Position numbers and translations under genes: made by a program. DNA of 33,807 bases, from contig JAGCVY010000092.1 of assembly GCA_017962105.1 (NCBI GenBank), positions 1 to 33,807 of the forward strand. Reading direction: 5' to 3'. This document shows, in pieces, positions 15,612 through 23,822 of the stretch (the stretch's first letter is position 1; every line of letters begins with the position of its first letter). A model generated the notes under the pieces. It did no database searches. It worked only from the letters and a program-made list of their open reading frames with translations, and was not told the DNA's origin. This DNA is from Lachnospiraceae bacterium (GTDB lineage Bacteria > Bacillota > Clostridia > Lachnospirales > Lachnospiraceae).

Positions 15612-16181
15612 ATGAGCAGCGAAGAGGCAGTTAAGACAAAACCGGGGTTAACGGTTTTAGATCTGGTTTATATTTCAATCGGAGCATCGCTGATCGCGAT
15701 ATGTTCCTGGATAAGCATACCGACAACGGTTCCGTTTACCTTTCAGACATTTGCCGTATTTTTCGTGCTGCTTCTTCTGGGGGGTGAAAGAGGGACGCTT
15801 GCGACACTGGTATATATCCTGCTTGGAGCAGTCGGAGTGCCTGTCTTCGCAGGATTCGGCGGAGGCGTAGGAATACTTTTCGGGAGCACGGGCGGATACA
15901 TTTTTGGCTTCCTTCTCATCGGACTGATTTATATCCTGTTCATGAGATTGTTCAAAAAGAAAACAGTTGTCAAAGTGGCGGCGCTTATCATCGGGCTTGT
16001 TGTGTGTTATGCATTCGGAACAGCCTGGTTTATGCATGTCTATGTGCAGAACAGCGGAAAGGTCGGGCTGGTCACGGTTCTCGGGTGGTGCGTGTTTCCG
16101 TTCATCATTCCGGATTTCGTGAAGCTGGCGCTTGCCGTTGTAATTGCGAAGCGAATAGAGCCTGCGATCAGGGTCAGATAA
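15612..16181 (+). CDS. bioY: BioY biotin transporter (ECF S component)
   Basis: 189 aa with about six membrane helices. BioY features: ISIPTTVPFTFQTFAVFF near the start, LLLGGERGTLATLVYILLGAVGVPVFAGFGGG and the GSTGGYIFGF segment. It imports biotin, normally with the shared EcfAA'T energising module encoded elsewhere. ATG 15612 follows GGAGG. Repressed by a BirA-type protein through the operator overlapping its promoter; the adjacent truncated BirA is the obvious candidate. No biotin synthesis genes are near, consistent with salvage. Confidence 0.96.
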   Translation: MSSEEAVKTKPGLTVLDLVYISIGASLIAICSWISIPTTVPFTFQTFAVFFVLLLLGGERGTLATLVYILLGAVGVPVFAGFGGGVGILFGSTGGYIFGFLLIGLIYILFMRLFKKKTVVKVAALIIGLVVCYAFGTAWFMHVYVQNSGKVGLVTVLGWCVFPFIIPDFVKLALAVVIAKRIEPAIRVR

Positions 16182-16213
16182 ATGTGATGGACGAGATAAC
16201 AGGATGCTTTGTA

Positions 16214-16242
16214 TTGAAAAAAGAATATACGAAGAGTATGCT
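16214..16242 (+). promoter_or_regulatory. promoter of the ZIP transporter gene
   Basis: TTGAAA (16214-16219), 17-bp spacer, TATGCT (16237-16242), 80 bases before the start. Confidence 0.5.
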
Positions 16243-16321
16243 GTTTTTTGGAAGGGTTCCCTTTCGCTGATGCAGCAGACTTTCGCAGATAATATATGCT
16301 TATGGAATGGAAAGGATTGCT

Positions 16322-17107
16322 ATGTTTACCAAGGATGTAATTCTCGGATTATTAATTCCGTTCGCCGGGACGGCGGGCGGCGCTGCGTGCGTTTTCTTTA
16401 TGCGCGGGCAGCTCAACGATAAGGTACAGCGGGCCCTCACGGGCTTTGCAGCCGGTGTGATGGTTGCGGCTTCCATCTGGAGCCTGCTGATGCCCGCGAT
16501 GAACCAGTCGGAGTCCATGGGCAAATGGGCGTTTGTTCCGGCGGTCGCCGGCTTCTGGCTGGGCGTGCTTTTACTGTTGTTCCTCGACTCTGTGATCCCG
16601 CACCTTCACATGGACAGCGATAAGCCGGAGGGCGTGAAGAGCCATCTGCGGAAGACCACCATGATGGTCCTTGCGGTGACGCTTCACAATATCCCCGAGG
16701 GAATGGCAGTTGGCGTGGTTTACGCGGGCCTTCTCGCGGAAAATGCATCCATCACCGCAGGAGCGGCGCTGGCGCTCTCGGTGGGTATCGCGATCCAGAA
16801 TTTTCCGGAGGGTGCGATCATCTCGATGCCGCTGCACGCCAACGGAAGAAGCCGGCTCGGCGCATTCCGTGACGGCGCGTTGTCCGGCGCCGTGGAGCCG
16901 GTGTTCGGACTTCTGACGATCCTTGCGGCAGGACTTCTGGTTCCGGCGATGCCGTATCTTCTGAGCTTTGCGGCGGGCGCCATGATGTATGTGGTCGTGG
17001 AGGAGCTGATCCCCGAGGTGTCGGCAGGGGAGCACACCAACATCGGTGTGTTGATGTTTTCCTTCGGATTCACTCTGATGATGGCACTGGATGTGGCGCT
17101 TGGATAA
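16322..17107 (+). CDS. ZIP-family divalent metal transporter
   Basis: 261 aa, about eight membrane helices. The binuclear metal site motifs of ZIP proteins are present: HNIPEG (122-127) in helix 4 and QNFPEG (159-164) in helix 5. A short His-containing loop (PHLHMDSD, 93-100) precedes them. Family members import Zn(II), Fe(II) or Mn(II), and the bacterial GufA/ZupT branch fits best. ATG 16322 follows GGAAAGGA; the in-frame ATG at 16307 lacks an RBS. Together with Feo and the zinc-efflux genes it makes the third metal transporter in 13 kb. No Zur or DtxR box was seen upstream. Confidence 0.92.
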   Translation: MFTKDVILGLLIPFAGTAGGAACVFFMRGQLNDKVQRALTGFAAGVMVAASIWSLLMPAMNQSESMGKWAFVPAVAGFWLGVLLLLFLDSVIPHLHMDSDKPEGVKSHLRKTTMMVLAVTLHNIPEGMAVGVVYAGLLAENASITAGAALALSVGIAIQNFPEGAIISMPLHANGRSRLGAFRDGALSGAVEPVFGLLTILAAGLLVPAMPYLLSFAAGAMMYVVVEELIPEVSAGEHTNIGVLMFSFGFTLMMALDVALG

Positions 17108-17121
17108 GACCCGGGAAGAGT

Positions 17122-17138
17122 GTTTATACAGTATAAAC
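17122..17138. repeat. perfect palindrome GTTTATAC-A-GTATAAAC
   Basis: Eight-bp arms around a single A, 15 bases after the ZIP gene stop and upstream of the hydrolase promoter region. It has the look of an operator; it is too AT-rich and lacks a T-tract, so it is not a terminator. The regulator is unknown. Confidence 0.55.
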
Positions 17139-17181
17139 CGTGTGAAAGAGGAAATAGAACATTTTCCGGCCGGGAAACGAA

Positions 17182-17190
17182 TGCTACAAT
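17182..17190 (+). promoter_or_regulatory. possible extended -10 promoter of the hydrolase operon
   Basis: TGC-TACAAT, 36 bases before the hydrolase ATG. The -35 region is poor and contains a copy of CGGAAAATG on the - strand. Confidence 0.45.
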
Positions 17191-17226
17191 AGAAGTACAC
17201 ATTCTGAGAACCGGGAGGAGCGGGAG

Positions 17227-17988
17227 ATGACGAAGGAGTTTTATATCGATTGTGACGGCGTGCGTTTGCACGCAAAGCTTGACCGACCGACAGAGGCGGG
17301 GAGAGGGCCGTTGTGCATTTTGATCCACGGTTTCACGGGCCACATGGAGGAGGATCACATTATCGCAGCGCAGAAGGCCATGAACGATGCGGGCGTGTCG
17401 GTGCTGCGCGCGGAGATGTACGGTCACGGCGGAAGCGACGGGGAGTTCCGGAACCACACGCTGTACAAGTGGGTGACGAACGCTCTTGCGGTTGTCCGCT
17501 ATGCGCAAAAACTTCCTTTTGTGACGGATCTGTACCTGAGCGGACACTCTCAGGGCGGTCTTCTCACGATGCTCATCGGAGGCATGTGCGCAGAGGCCTT
17601 CAAGGCGATCCTGCCGTTGTCGCCGGCGTGGATGATCCCGGAAAATGCAAGGGACGGCTCGCTTCTCGGAATTACATTTGACGAGAACCACATCCCGGAG
17701 AAGATTGTTTCCGACAGCTGGGAACTGTCCGGTGACTATATCCGTGTTGCAAGAGCAATCCATGTTGAGGATGAGATTGCGAGATATGACGGGCCTGTCG
17801 TTATCATCCACGGGGACGATGACGAGACCGTGCCGTTCTCCTATGCGGAGAAAGCAGGCGAACTGTACAAAAACGCCAGGGTAATCCCGATCCATGGGGA
17901 CGACCATTGTTTCACGAGGCATCTGCCGGAGATGGCGGAGGCAATCCGCACATTTTTCGAGGAAGAGAAGTCCGGAGGTGCGGAATGA
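17227..17988 (+). CDS. alpha/beta hydrolase, cinnamoyl (feruloyl) esterase-like
   Basis: 253 aa, cytoplasmic, no signal peptide. Oxyanion motif HGFTG (34-38), nucleophile Ser108 in GHSQGG, Asp199 in HGDDDETVP and His227 in GDDHCF complete the triad. The length and HGFTGH/GHSQGG segments, and an insert of about 50 residues after the nucleophile that could form a lid, resemble the cinnamoyl esterases Est1E (Butyrivibrio) and LJ0536 (Lactobacillus). Those cleave ferulate or other hydroxycinnamate esters taken up from plant material. Substrate is inference. RBS GGGAGGAGCGGGAG. Its stop overlaps the next gene start (ATGA), so the two are translationally coupled. Confidence 0.85.
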   Translation: MTKEFYIDCDGVRLHAKLDRPTEAGRGPLCILIHGFTGHMEEDHIIAAQKAMNDAGVSVLRAEMYGHGGSDGEFRNHTLYKWVTNALAVVRYAQKLPFVTDLYLSGHSQGGLLTMLIGGMCAEAFKAILPLSPAWMIPENARDGSLLGITFDENHIPEKIVSDSWELSGDYIRVARAIHVEDEIARYDGPVVIIHGDDDETVPFSYAEKAGELYKNARVIPIHGDDHCFTRHLPEMAEAIRTFFEEEKSGGAE

Positions 17989-18944
17989 AAGTCGTTGTGA
18001 TCAATAACCTGTTAAAAGAAAACCATATCATACTGTTGCGCGAGACAGCGGAGCAGACGGGTGCGGATCTGTGCTTCGCCGCTTCAGAGGCAGAGATTCC
18101 GGAGGCTTATCGGGATGCCGAAGTGCTGTACGGATTCGGCGTAAACACGGCGCGAACTAGCCAAAATCTTAAGTGGCTTTCCGTGCCGTCGGCAGGCGTG
18201 GATTTTCTGATGAAGCCGGGGGCATTTGCCAACGAAGAGTGCATCCTCACCAACTCCTCGGGAGCTTACGGTGTCGCGATCACGGAGCATATCATCGCCG
18301 TGTCGCTCATGATGATGAGAGGCTTAACGGGTTTTTATCAGGAGACCCTCAACGGGAAATGGGGTGCTCCCAGGCCGCAGAAGTCCCTGAAAAACAGCAG
18401 GATCACGGTGCTCGGGACCGGTGATATCGGGTGCTGCTTTGCGAGAAGGGCGAGGGCGTTTGAGCCGGCCGAACTCATCGGCGTATGCCGAAGCGGGCAG
18501 TGCGAAGAGGCTGCGTTTGACCGGGTGGAGGCGATTTCCGCGTTGGAGAAGGTGCTTCCGACGACGGATCTGCTGGTGATGAGTCTCCCGGATACCCCGG
18601 AGACCGTGGGCATTCTCTCCCGCGAGAGAATTGCGATGCTGCCGGAAGGTGCCTATGTGGTAAATGTCGGCAGAGGCTCCGCCATCGATGAGGACGCGTT
18701 GGCTGACAGTCTGGATGCAGGGCATCTTGCCGGAGCGGCGCTTGATGTGTTCCGCACGGAACCGCTTCCTGCGGACAGCAGGCTTTGGGGCACGAAAAAT
18801 CTTCTGATTACACCCCATGTCGCAGGAGGTCTGACGCTTCCGTACACCCTCGACCGCAATGTGGAAATGTTTTGCGAAAACCTGAAAAACTATGCAGCCG
18901 GGGAACCGCTTTTGCGCGTGGTTGACCGGATCAAAGGATATTGA
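17985..18944 (+). CDS. D-2-hydroxyacid dehydrogenase (NAD(P)-dependent)
   Basis: 319 aa. Rossmann motif TVLGTGDIG (about 139-147) and the catalytic set: Arg in NVGRGSAIDEDAL, Glu in DVFRTEPLP and His in TPHVAGG. The substrate domain has WLSVPSAGVDFL and TNSSGAYGVAITEH. Closest in pattern to the hydroxyphenylpyruvate/glyoxylate reductase-like branch rather than D-lactate dehydrogenase. It reduces a 2-oxoacid to the D-hydroxyacid. ATG 17985 follows GGAGGTGCG and overlaps the esterase stop. Coupling with an aromatic-ester hydrolase may hint at aromatic acid metabolism, but this is only suggestive. Confidence 0.9.
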   Translation: MKVVVINNLLKENHIILLRETAEQTGADLCFAASEAEIPEAYRDAEVLYGFGVNTARTSQNLKWLSVPSAGVDFLMKPGAFANEECILTNSSGAYGVAITEHIIAVSLMMMRGLTGFYQETLNGKWGAPRPQKSLKNSRITVLGTGDIGCCFARRARAFEPAELIGVCRSGQCEEAAFDRVEAISALEKVLPTTDLLVMSLPDTPETVGILSRERIAMLPEGAYVVNVGRGSAIDEDALADSLDAGHLAGAALDVFRTEPLPADSRLWGTKNLLITPHVAGGLTLPYTLDRNVEMFCENLKNYAAGEPLLRVVDRIKGY

Positions 18945-18972
18945 TAACACGATAGGAAACAGGGACAGATAC

Positions 18973-19018
18973 AGCCCCGGAAGGCTTAAATACAGGCCTT
19001 TCGGGGCTTTTTTAATTT
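18973..19018 (+). terminator. strong intrinsic terminator
   Basis: Thirteen-bp stem AGCCCCGGAAGGC/GCCTTTCGGGGCT (18973-18985, 18996-19008, one G-T pair) with a TTTTTT tract. It closes the hydrolase-dehydrogenase operon. Confidence 0.93.
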
Positions 19019-19033
19019 TTTCTGAAATTGGTA

Positions 19034-19062
19034 TTGACAGGCAAGTGTACTAGTCGTATAAT
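19034..19062 (+). promoter_or_regulatory. consensus promoter of the Ytr-like ABC operon
   Basis: TTGACA (19034-19039), 17-bp spacer, TATAAT (19057-19062). Perfect consensus, so the operon should be strong unless repressed. Confidence 0.92.
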
Positions 19063-19092
19063 ACAGTCAACCGTATTACACGACTAATACGG
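19052..19092. promoter_or_regulatory. nested dyads, probable GntR/YtrA operator
   Basis: Two overlapping inverted repeats: AGTCGTATAATAC-N8-GTATTACACGACT (19052-19064, 19073-19085, one mismatch) and CCGTATTA-N6-TAATACGG (19071-19078, 19085-19092, perfect). The first covers the -10 box, the second the early transcript. The shared GTATTA/TAATAC units suggest two or more bound dimers. Confidence 0.8.
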
Positions 19093-19161
19093 TCAGAGAA
19101 ATGCAGCTTGTGGGGATTATAGGATGACAGAACGTAAGAAGATTTAGGAGACGGTAACAGT

Positions 19162-19545
19162 ATGATTTCATTTGACACATTTCACCCGGTTGACGGCGTG
19201 CCGATTTATCAACAGATTCTACTGTTTATAAAGCGCGGTGCGGTCGCGGGAACCATCCGGGACGGCGACGAACTTCCATCGAGAAGAATGCTTTCGGCAC
19301 TTTTGGGGATTAACCCGAACACCGTGCAGAAGGCGTTCCACCTGTTGGAGGACGAGAACCTGATTACATCACAAATGGGGGCGGGGAGTAACATGACATT
19401 ATCGGAAGACAAGATCAGGGAATTGCGGGAAGAACTGCTTGCGGACGACATCCGCAGCATCACGGCTTCCCTGAAACAAATGGGAATTGACAAGGCGGAA
19501 GCGCTGCGATTGATCGAGCGGAACTGGGAGGATACAGAGGCATGA
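19162..19545 (+). CDS. GntR-family repressor, YtrA type
   Basis: 127 aa. GntR winged helix (about 10-75: GVPIYQQILLFIKRGAVAGTIRDGDELPSRRMLSALLGINPNTVQKA) followed by only a short helical tail for dimerization, as in the YtrA subfamily, which typically precedes ABC transporter genes. First gene of the operon; stop overlaps the next start (ATGA at 19542-19545). By analogy with B. subtilis YtrA it represses its own operon through the dyads at 19052-19092. B. subtilis ytr is induced by cell-wall-active antibiotics, so an envelope signal is plausible here, but this is inference. Confidence 0.92.
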   Translation: MISFDTFHPVDGVPIYQQILLFIKRGAVAGTIRDGDELPSRRMLSALLGINPNTVQKAFHLLEDENLITSQMGAGSNMTLSEDKIRELREELLADDIRSITASLKQMGIDKAEALRLIERNWEDTEA

Positions 19546-20897
19546 AAAAGCATTTTTCCGTATATGCATTTGCACTTCGCAGGAAGCTGCCGAAGTTTCT
19601 GATCCGCTTCCTGCTGCTGGCCGTGATCGGACTCGGATGTTACCGGATGTTCGGCGTGAAGAGCGGACAGTACGTATCCTATAAAGCGTATGATGAACAG
19701 ACGGGGGAGTGGATACCGATAGAGGACTCGGAGACCGGCGAGTATACGGATGTTGAGACTTCAGAGAGCGCATACGACTCATTTTCCGGCGGGTACAGCA
19801 AACTGATCCTCACCTGCATCATTGTCGCAGGGTATGTTATCGCTATGGTTTCCTGTCTGTCGCTTCCGTCGAAACGGAGCAGGACGGAGAATCTGCGCGG
19901 ACGTCTCCGCATCTCCGAGGGCAGCGTGTTCCGGTGGGAGCTGGCGGCGAACCTTACGGTGTTTCTGCTGCTGTGGATGTTTTTAATCCTCATTCTCTTC
20001 GGCGCAGGGCAGATTTATCAGAGCGTGAACGGAGGTCTTCAGGGAGCACCGTACATCGTCATATCACTGTACCGGTATTCATTGTTTCACGCCATCGTTC
20101 CGTTCTATGATTTGGGACAATGGCTCCTGACGGGACTCTTCTTCGTCATCAGCGCTTCCCTGTGTCTGGGAATGCTGTTCCGGGACAGAACTGTTCGGAT
20201 CGTATGGATTGTTTTCTTTGCGATCATCGTTTTGATCAACTCCTTTGAGCACATCCGGGATTTTCTGGAAGGAGAAGTACCGCTCAAACTCATCGGCGCA
20301 GTGATTGTCTTCGGCCTTACGCTGCTGATCTGCTGGATGCTGACCGACCGCGAAAAGGGTACGGAGGGGGTCAGGGAAACGGATCCCGCGAAACAGACAA
20401 AGAACTCCGCGGCCAGTCCCGTGCATCCCTTCTGCCGGTATTGTTTTCTTCCGCCGGTCCGGGACATCCGCAGGGAAATTATCCTGTATGCGGTTGCTCT
20501 TTTGGCGATGGTGAATTACAGCCTGCTGTTTTTTATTGACTATTGGAGTAACCCCAAAACAATCATCGACCTGTCATATCGGGATGACATTAAGAGCCTC
20601 AACGAGATGCTGGCTTCCCGGTTTTTCGGGCTGACGCTTTTAGTCATCTTCTGTGTGTGGAAAATAGTTACCTACTATATGCAGTTCTACCGTGCGAGCC
20701 GGTCCGTCTGCGTCATGAGACGCCTGAAAAGCCGCACGGAGATGCATGTCCGCTGTCTGGCTCTGCCGGTGTTATGCATCCTGATCGCAATCATCCTGTG
20801 CGCGTTGCTGTTGACGGGGTACATCGCACTTTACCGCCATAGCGTTCCATATGAATTGAACCAGGAAACGCTTGAATTTTGGAGGATGCTGATATGA
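19542..20897 (+). CDS. ABC transporter permease, full length (module 1)
   Basis: 451 aa, a membrane protein with about eight helices: one at about 20-33, an extracytoplasmic acidic loop (about 38-80), then helices near 85-105, 130-155, 185-215, 220-240, 250-270, and two in the C-terminal part (about 320-340, 365-385, 408-430). No known family motif. The C-terminal 150 residues match the separate protein at 24529-25080 (shared pattern Y-RASRSVCVMRRLKSRTEMHVRCLALPV versus Y-TRSIYVMKRLRSRWELHRRCLAFPV). The N-terminal part is similar in layout to the protein at 23823-24554. It partners the ATPase at 20894. Confidence 0.8.
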   Translation: MKKHFSVYAFALRRKLPKFLIRFLLLAVIGLGCYRMFGVKSGQYVSYKAYDEQTGEWIPIEDSETGEYTDVETSESAYDSFSGGYSKLILTCIIVAGYVIAMVSCLSLPSKRSRTENLRGRLRISEGSVFRWELAANLTVFLLLWMFLILILFGAGQIYQSVNGGLQGAPYIVISLYRYSLFHAIVPFYDLGQWLLTGLFFVISASLCLGMLFRDRTVRIVWIVFFAIIVLINSFEHIRDFLEGEVPLKLIGAVIVFGLTLLICWMLTDREKGTEGVRETDPAKQTKNSAASPVHPFCRYCFLPPVRDIRREIILYAVALLAMVNYSLLFFIDYWSNPKTIIDLSYRDDIKSLNEMLASRFFGLTLLVIFCVWKIVTYYMQFYRASRSVCVMRRLKSRTEMHVRCLALPVLCILIAIILCALLLTGYIALYRHSVPYELNQETLEFWRMLI

Positions 20898-21637
20898 TCA
20901 CGATTAAAAATGTACGCGTGCGGTATCAGGGAGTCGTGAATGCCCTCCGCGGGGTGAATCTTGCGATACCCCGGGGAGAGATCATCGGCCTGTTCGGGGA
21001 GAACGGCGCCGGCAAAACAACCCTGATGAAAAGCATTTTGGGGCTGATCCCGTACGAGGGAACGATCCGGCTTGACGGAGAGCCTGTGGGTACGGCCAAC
21101 ATCGGAAGGATTGCATTCGGAACCTGTGAGCACAGCTTTTATTCCGAACTGTCCGCCGCAGCTCATGCGGAGTTTTACCGGGCACATTTCGAAACCTTCC
21201 GCGAGCGGAGATTTCAGGGGCTGATGAAGTTTTTCAACATCCCGATGCACCGCCCCCTGCAGAATCTGTCTGCCGGACAGCAAAATCAGGTGGAGGTTAT
21301 TCTGGCGCTCTGCCAGGGAGCGGACTACATCCTTTTGGACGAGCCGTTTTCCGCAAGCGATGTGTTTAACCGGAGCGATTTCTACAAGGTGCTGACCGGC
21401 ATTCTGGAACCCGACGAGACAGTGATCCTGTCCACGCACCTGATCGAGGAAATTGAGAGCCTGATCGGACGGGCTGTGTTGATAAAGGACGGAAAAATCA
21501 TCGACAATGTGTCGGTATCGGAGATCGAGGAGGACGGGCAATCCCTGACGGAGTATGTGAAGACTGCATACAACTATCAGGGAGACCGTGTGGGGAAGGC
21601 GATTGCCGATTTTGAGGAGGAAAATACCAATGCGTAA
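20894..21637 (+). CDS. ABC transporter ATPase 1 (module 1)
   Basis: 247 aa. Walker A GENGAGKT, signature LSAGQQNQVE, Walker B YILLDEP and H-loop STHL are intact. A CEHSFYSELSAAAHAEFY segment follows the Q-loop region. It overlaps the permease stop by ATGA and is preceded by GGAGG. It is one of three paralogues in the operon (others at 23043 and 25074), all sharing EVILALCQGA(D/E)YI, (R/N)R-DFYK, LEP-ET, STHLIEE and a C-terminal YVK-YGY-like tail. It energises the adjacent permease, probably ABC-2-like; the substrate is unknown. Confidence 0.93.
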   Translation: MITIKNVRVRYQGVVNALRGVNLAIPRGEIIGLFGENGAGKTTLMKSILGLIPYEGTIRLDGEPVGTANIGRIAFGTCEHSFYSELSAAAHAEFYRAHFETFRERRFQGLMKFFNIPMHRPLQNLSAGQQNQVEVILALCQGADYILLDEPFSASDVFNRSDFYKVLTGILEPDETVILSTHLIEEIESLIGRAVLIKDGKIIDNVSVSEIEEDGQSLTEYVKTAYNYQGDRVGKAIADFEEENTNA

Positions 21638-23015
21638 AATGTTGATCCTGGCGCTGGCGGTCTTCTTGGCTGGTGCCGCCGGAGTTGTATATGCCATGTC
21701 TTCCTGGAAGGCCCAGGCGGAGGATGTCTCCTATGAGGTAACCACGATCCGGGGCGAACGGAGACTCCTTGACGGCCTGCAGATCGATATGTATGACACG
21801 GCTGTAGATGGTCTGCTGTGGCACAATCTGGTGGATTTTACGGCGGATCGGAACACGAGCGCAACGACGCTTAAGAAAACTGATAATGACGAGCTTTTCC
21901 GGATGTTTGATCTCGATGGACTTCGTGATTCCCGCGAAAATGCGGGATCCGATCCGGTTGATGCGGACCGTAATCCGATGTTTGCTGCGATCGATGAAAC
22001 CGGCTTTCAGGACTTGCAGGAGAAGCTGCTGGACAAGAGCAAGGAAACCGATTCCCGAAAGATCCTTCTTTCCGATTATCGCAGTTATATGCCGCTTCGG
22101 TTCGGCCTCGGTGATCTTACTGCCGATCCGGCATCCGCGAAAGCACTCAGTGAGGCTCTTCAACTGCCGATTCCGAAAGATTATGCAGTCTGGCTTCATG
22201 AGGATAGAGTTGAGGTCGATGATGGAGCGCTTTCCGTGGCAAGCGTCTGTACCGGAGATTCGGTATATTTTTCGATTGAGTACCGTCGGGATGCGTATGG
22301 TTGGGATATCGACATGACCAACATGCCCAACGGGTACGGCGTGTACCGGGTTCCGTACTCCGTAAGCGATACGGTTGTTTTTGACACCTCCCGCCTGGAA
22401 CTTTTCTTCGAAATCAATCCGGATGCTTCGGTGCAGAATCTTTACCTGAGCCGGGATCAGCAGACGGTGCTTGTCCTTACACAGAAGAAGAGCGGAGAAT
22501 CCGTGATCTCCGCGGTTTCGGCGTCGACCGGGGAGACGGTTTCCGAGATTCCCATCGGCGACGGGGAATCCCGGATATACTTCCGGTTCACCGAAAAACC
22601 TGTTCAGGGGGAGGACTGCTGCATCATCTATGTTTCCCCGGTACAAAGCAGTGTGGAGGATTCCTTTATCGTCATAGCGAAAAATGACGAAGGTGTATGG
22701 GATAAGGTCATGGAGATCCCGTGGAACCGGGAAAAAGAGGCTTATCCGTGGGGGACTGAGGATATGCTGGAAGGGCGGTTTGCCTATGACGGAGAACGTC
22801 TGGTATGTGTTGTTGCCCCCGGGACTTATGTAGCATATTATTCCCCTCTCGATTCCTCGAGAAAGGATTTTACGGATTGCAAGAGGATAACCCTTTACGT
22901 TATGACCCGGAAGGGAGAGGAGTATGCCGGATATCTGAACGGATCTCTTCAGAAGTCCTGGCTTCCCTCCGATGGTTACGTCCACAACTATTCCCTCACG
23001 GTACAGTGGAAGTAG
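21630..23015 (+). CDS. extracytoplasmic protein anchored by N-terminal helix (module 1)
   Basis: 461 aa. ATG 21630 follows GAGGAGG and overlaps the end of the ATPase gene. The N-terminal MRKMLILALAVFLAGAAGVVYA is a signal peptide or membrane anchor; there is no lipobox Cys. The rest is hydrophilic, beta-rich, with repeated short segments such as LYLSRDQQTVLVLTQ, IVIAKNDEGVWDKV and GRFAYDGERLVCVV, suggesting a propeller-like fold. It is clearly paralogous to the 513-aa protein at 26558-28099 (LYLSQDQKTLLVLYQ, VVIGKNDAGQYGKL, FDGKRLAIVF). I do not recognise the family. Likely an extracellular sensor or accessory subunit of the transporter. Confidence 0.8.
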   Translation: MRKMLILALAVFLAGAAGVVYAMSSWKAQAEDVSYEVTTIRGERRLLDGLQIDMYDTAVDGLLWHNLVDFTADRNTSATTLKKTDNDELFRMFDLDGLRDSRENAGSDPVDADRNPMFAAIDETGFQDLQEKLLDKSKETDSRKILLSDYRSYMPLRFGLGDLTADPASAKALSEALQLPIPKDYAVWLHEDRVEVDDGALSVASVCTGDSVYFSIEYRRDAYGWDIDMTNMPNGYGVYRVPYSVSDTVVFDTSRLELFFEINPDASVQNLYLSRDQQTVLVLTQKKSGESVISAVSASTGETVSEIPIGDGESRIYFRFTEKPVQGEDCCIIYVSPVQSSVEDSFIVIAKNDEGVWDKVMEIPWNREKEAYPWGTEDMLEGRFAYDGERLVCVVAPGTYVAYYSPLDSSRKDFTDCKRITLYVMTRKGEEYAGYLNGSLQKSWLPSDGYVHNYSLTVQWK

Positions 23016-23042
23016 AAAGCTACAGAAAAGGAAGAAAACAAA

Positions 23043-23777
23043 ATGTTGGAAATACAAAAAGTCAGCAAACGATACGGAGCCGTACAGGCGCTTTCGGACG
23101 TCACTTTTTCCGTCGGACCCAGCGAGGTTGTGGGGCTGTTCGGCGAGAACGGATCCGGAAAGACAACGCTTATGAAAAGCATTCTCGGACTGCAGTCCTT
23201 CAAAGGGATAATCCTTTTGGACGGGCAGCCGGTCACGAGGAGTAACGCGAACCGTCTGTCCTTCGCAAGCACGGAGCACAGCTGTTTCCCGTTCCTGACG
23301 GCAGCGGATCACGAGGCGTATTACGCGAAACATTTTCCGAAGTTTCGAAGGGAACGGTACGTGATGTTGACGAAGTTCTTTGAAATCCCTTTAAATCGTC
23401 CGATCGGAAATCTGTCCTACGGCATTCAGAGCCAGATGGAAGTGATCCTGGCCCTCTGCCAGGGCGCGGAGTACATCCTGATGGACGAGCCCTTTGTAAA
23501 CTATGACCTGCTCAACCGGGAGGACTTTTACAAGATAATCCTGGGCCTTCTGGAGCCGGATGAGACGATCCTCCTCTCGACGCATCTGATCGAAGAGGTT
23601 GAGGGCTTCATCAACCGGGCGCTTTTGATCCACGAGGGGAAGCTGGTGGATGACATCTCCACAGAAACCATTGAAGCAAGCGGGACATCGCTGATCGATT
23701 ATGTCAAGAAAACCTACGGGTATCAGTCCGACCGGGTTGGGCAGGCACTTGCCGAGATTACCGGCGATATTGGGTAA
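23043..23777 (+). CDS. ABC transporter ATPase 2, degenerate signature motif
   Basis: 244 aa. Walker A GENGSGKT, Walker B YILMDEP and STHL are intact, but the signature reads LSYGIQSQME where its paralogues read LSAGQQNQVE and LSTGQQNQVE. Gln after Gly is replaced by Ile. CEH in the region after the Q-loop is TEH. In heterodimeric ABC proteins one partner often has such a degenerate signature. This ATPase has no full permease of its own directly upstream. It could pair with ATPase 1 or 3 as a non-equivalent half. RBS is modest (AAAAGGAAG). Confidence 0.9.
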   Translation: MLEIQKVSKRYGAVQALSDVTFSVGPSEVVGLFGENGSGKTTLMKSILGLQSFKGIILLDGQPVTRSNANRLSFASTEHSCFPFLTAADHEAYYAKHFPKFRRERYVMLTKFFEIPLNRPIGNLSYGIQSQMEVILALCQGAEYILMDEPFVNYDLLNREDFYKIILGLLEPDETILLSTHLIEEVEGFINRALLIHEGKLVDDISTETIEASGTSLIDYVKKTYGYQSDRVGQALAEITGDIG

Positions 23778-23822
23778 CACCGGTTCGGAAAATGGGTAGA
23801 GAATGACGGAGGTAATTGCTTT

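Noticed and set aside
16720-17922. 400-codon open frame on the - strand opposite the ZIP and hydrolase genes
   Set aside because: It covers the end of one real gene and most of the next, including the intergenic region. No motif, no RBS.
21498-23333. 611-codon open frame on the - strand, overlapping the extracytoplasmic protein gene and ATPase 2
   Set aside because: The + strand genes have signal peptide, ABC motifs, RBS and paralogues in the operon. The antisense frame has no recognisable domain and follows from third-position GC bias.
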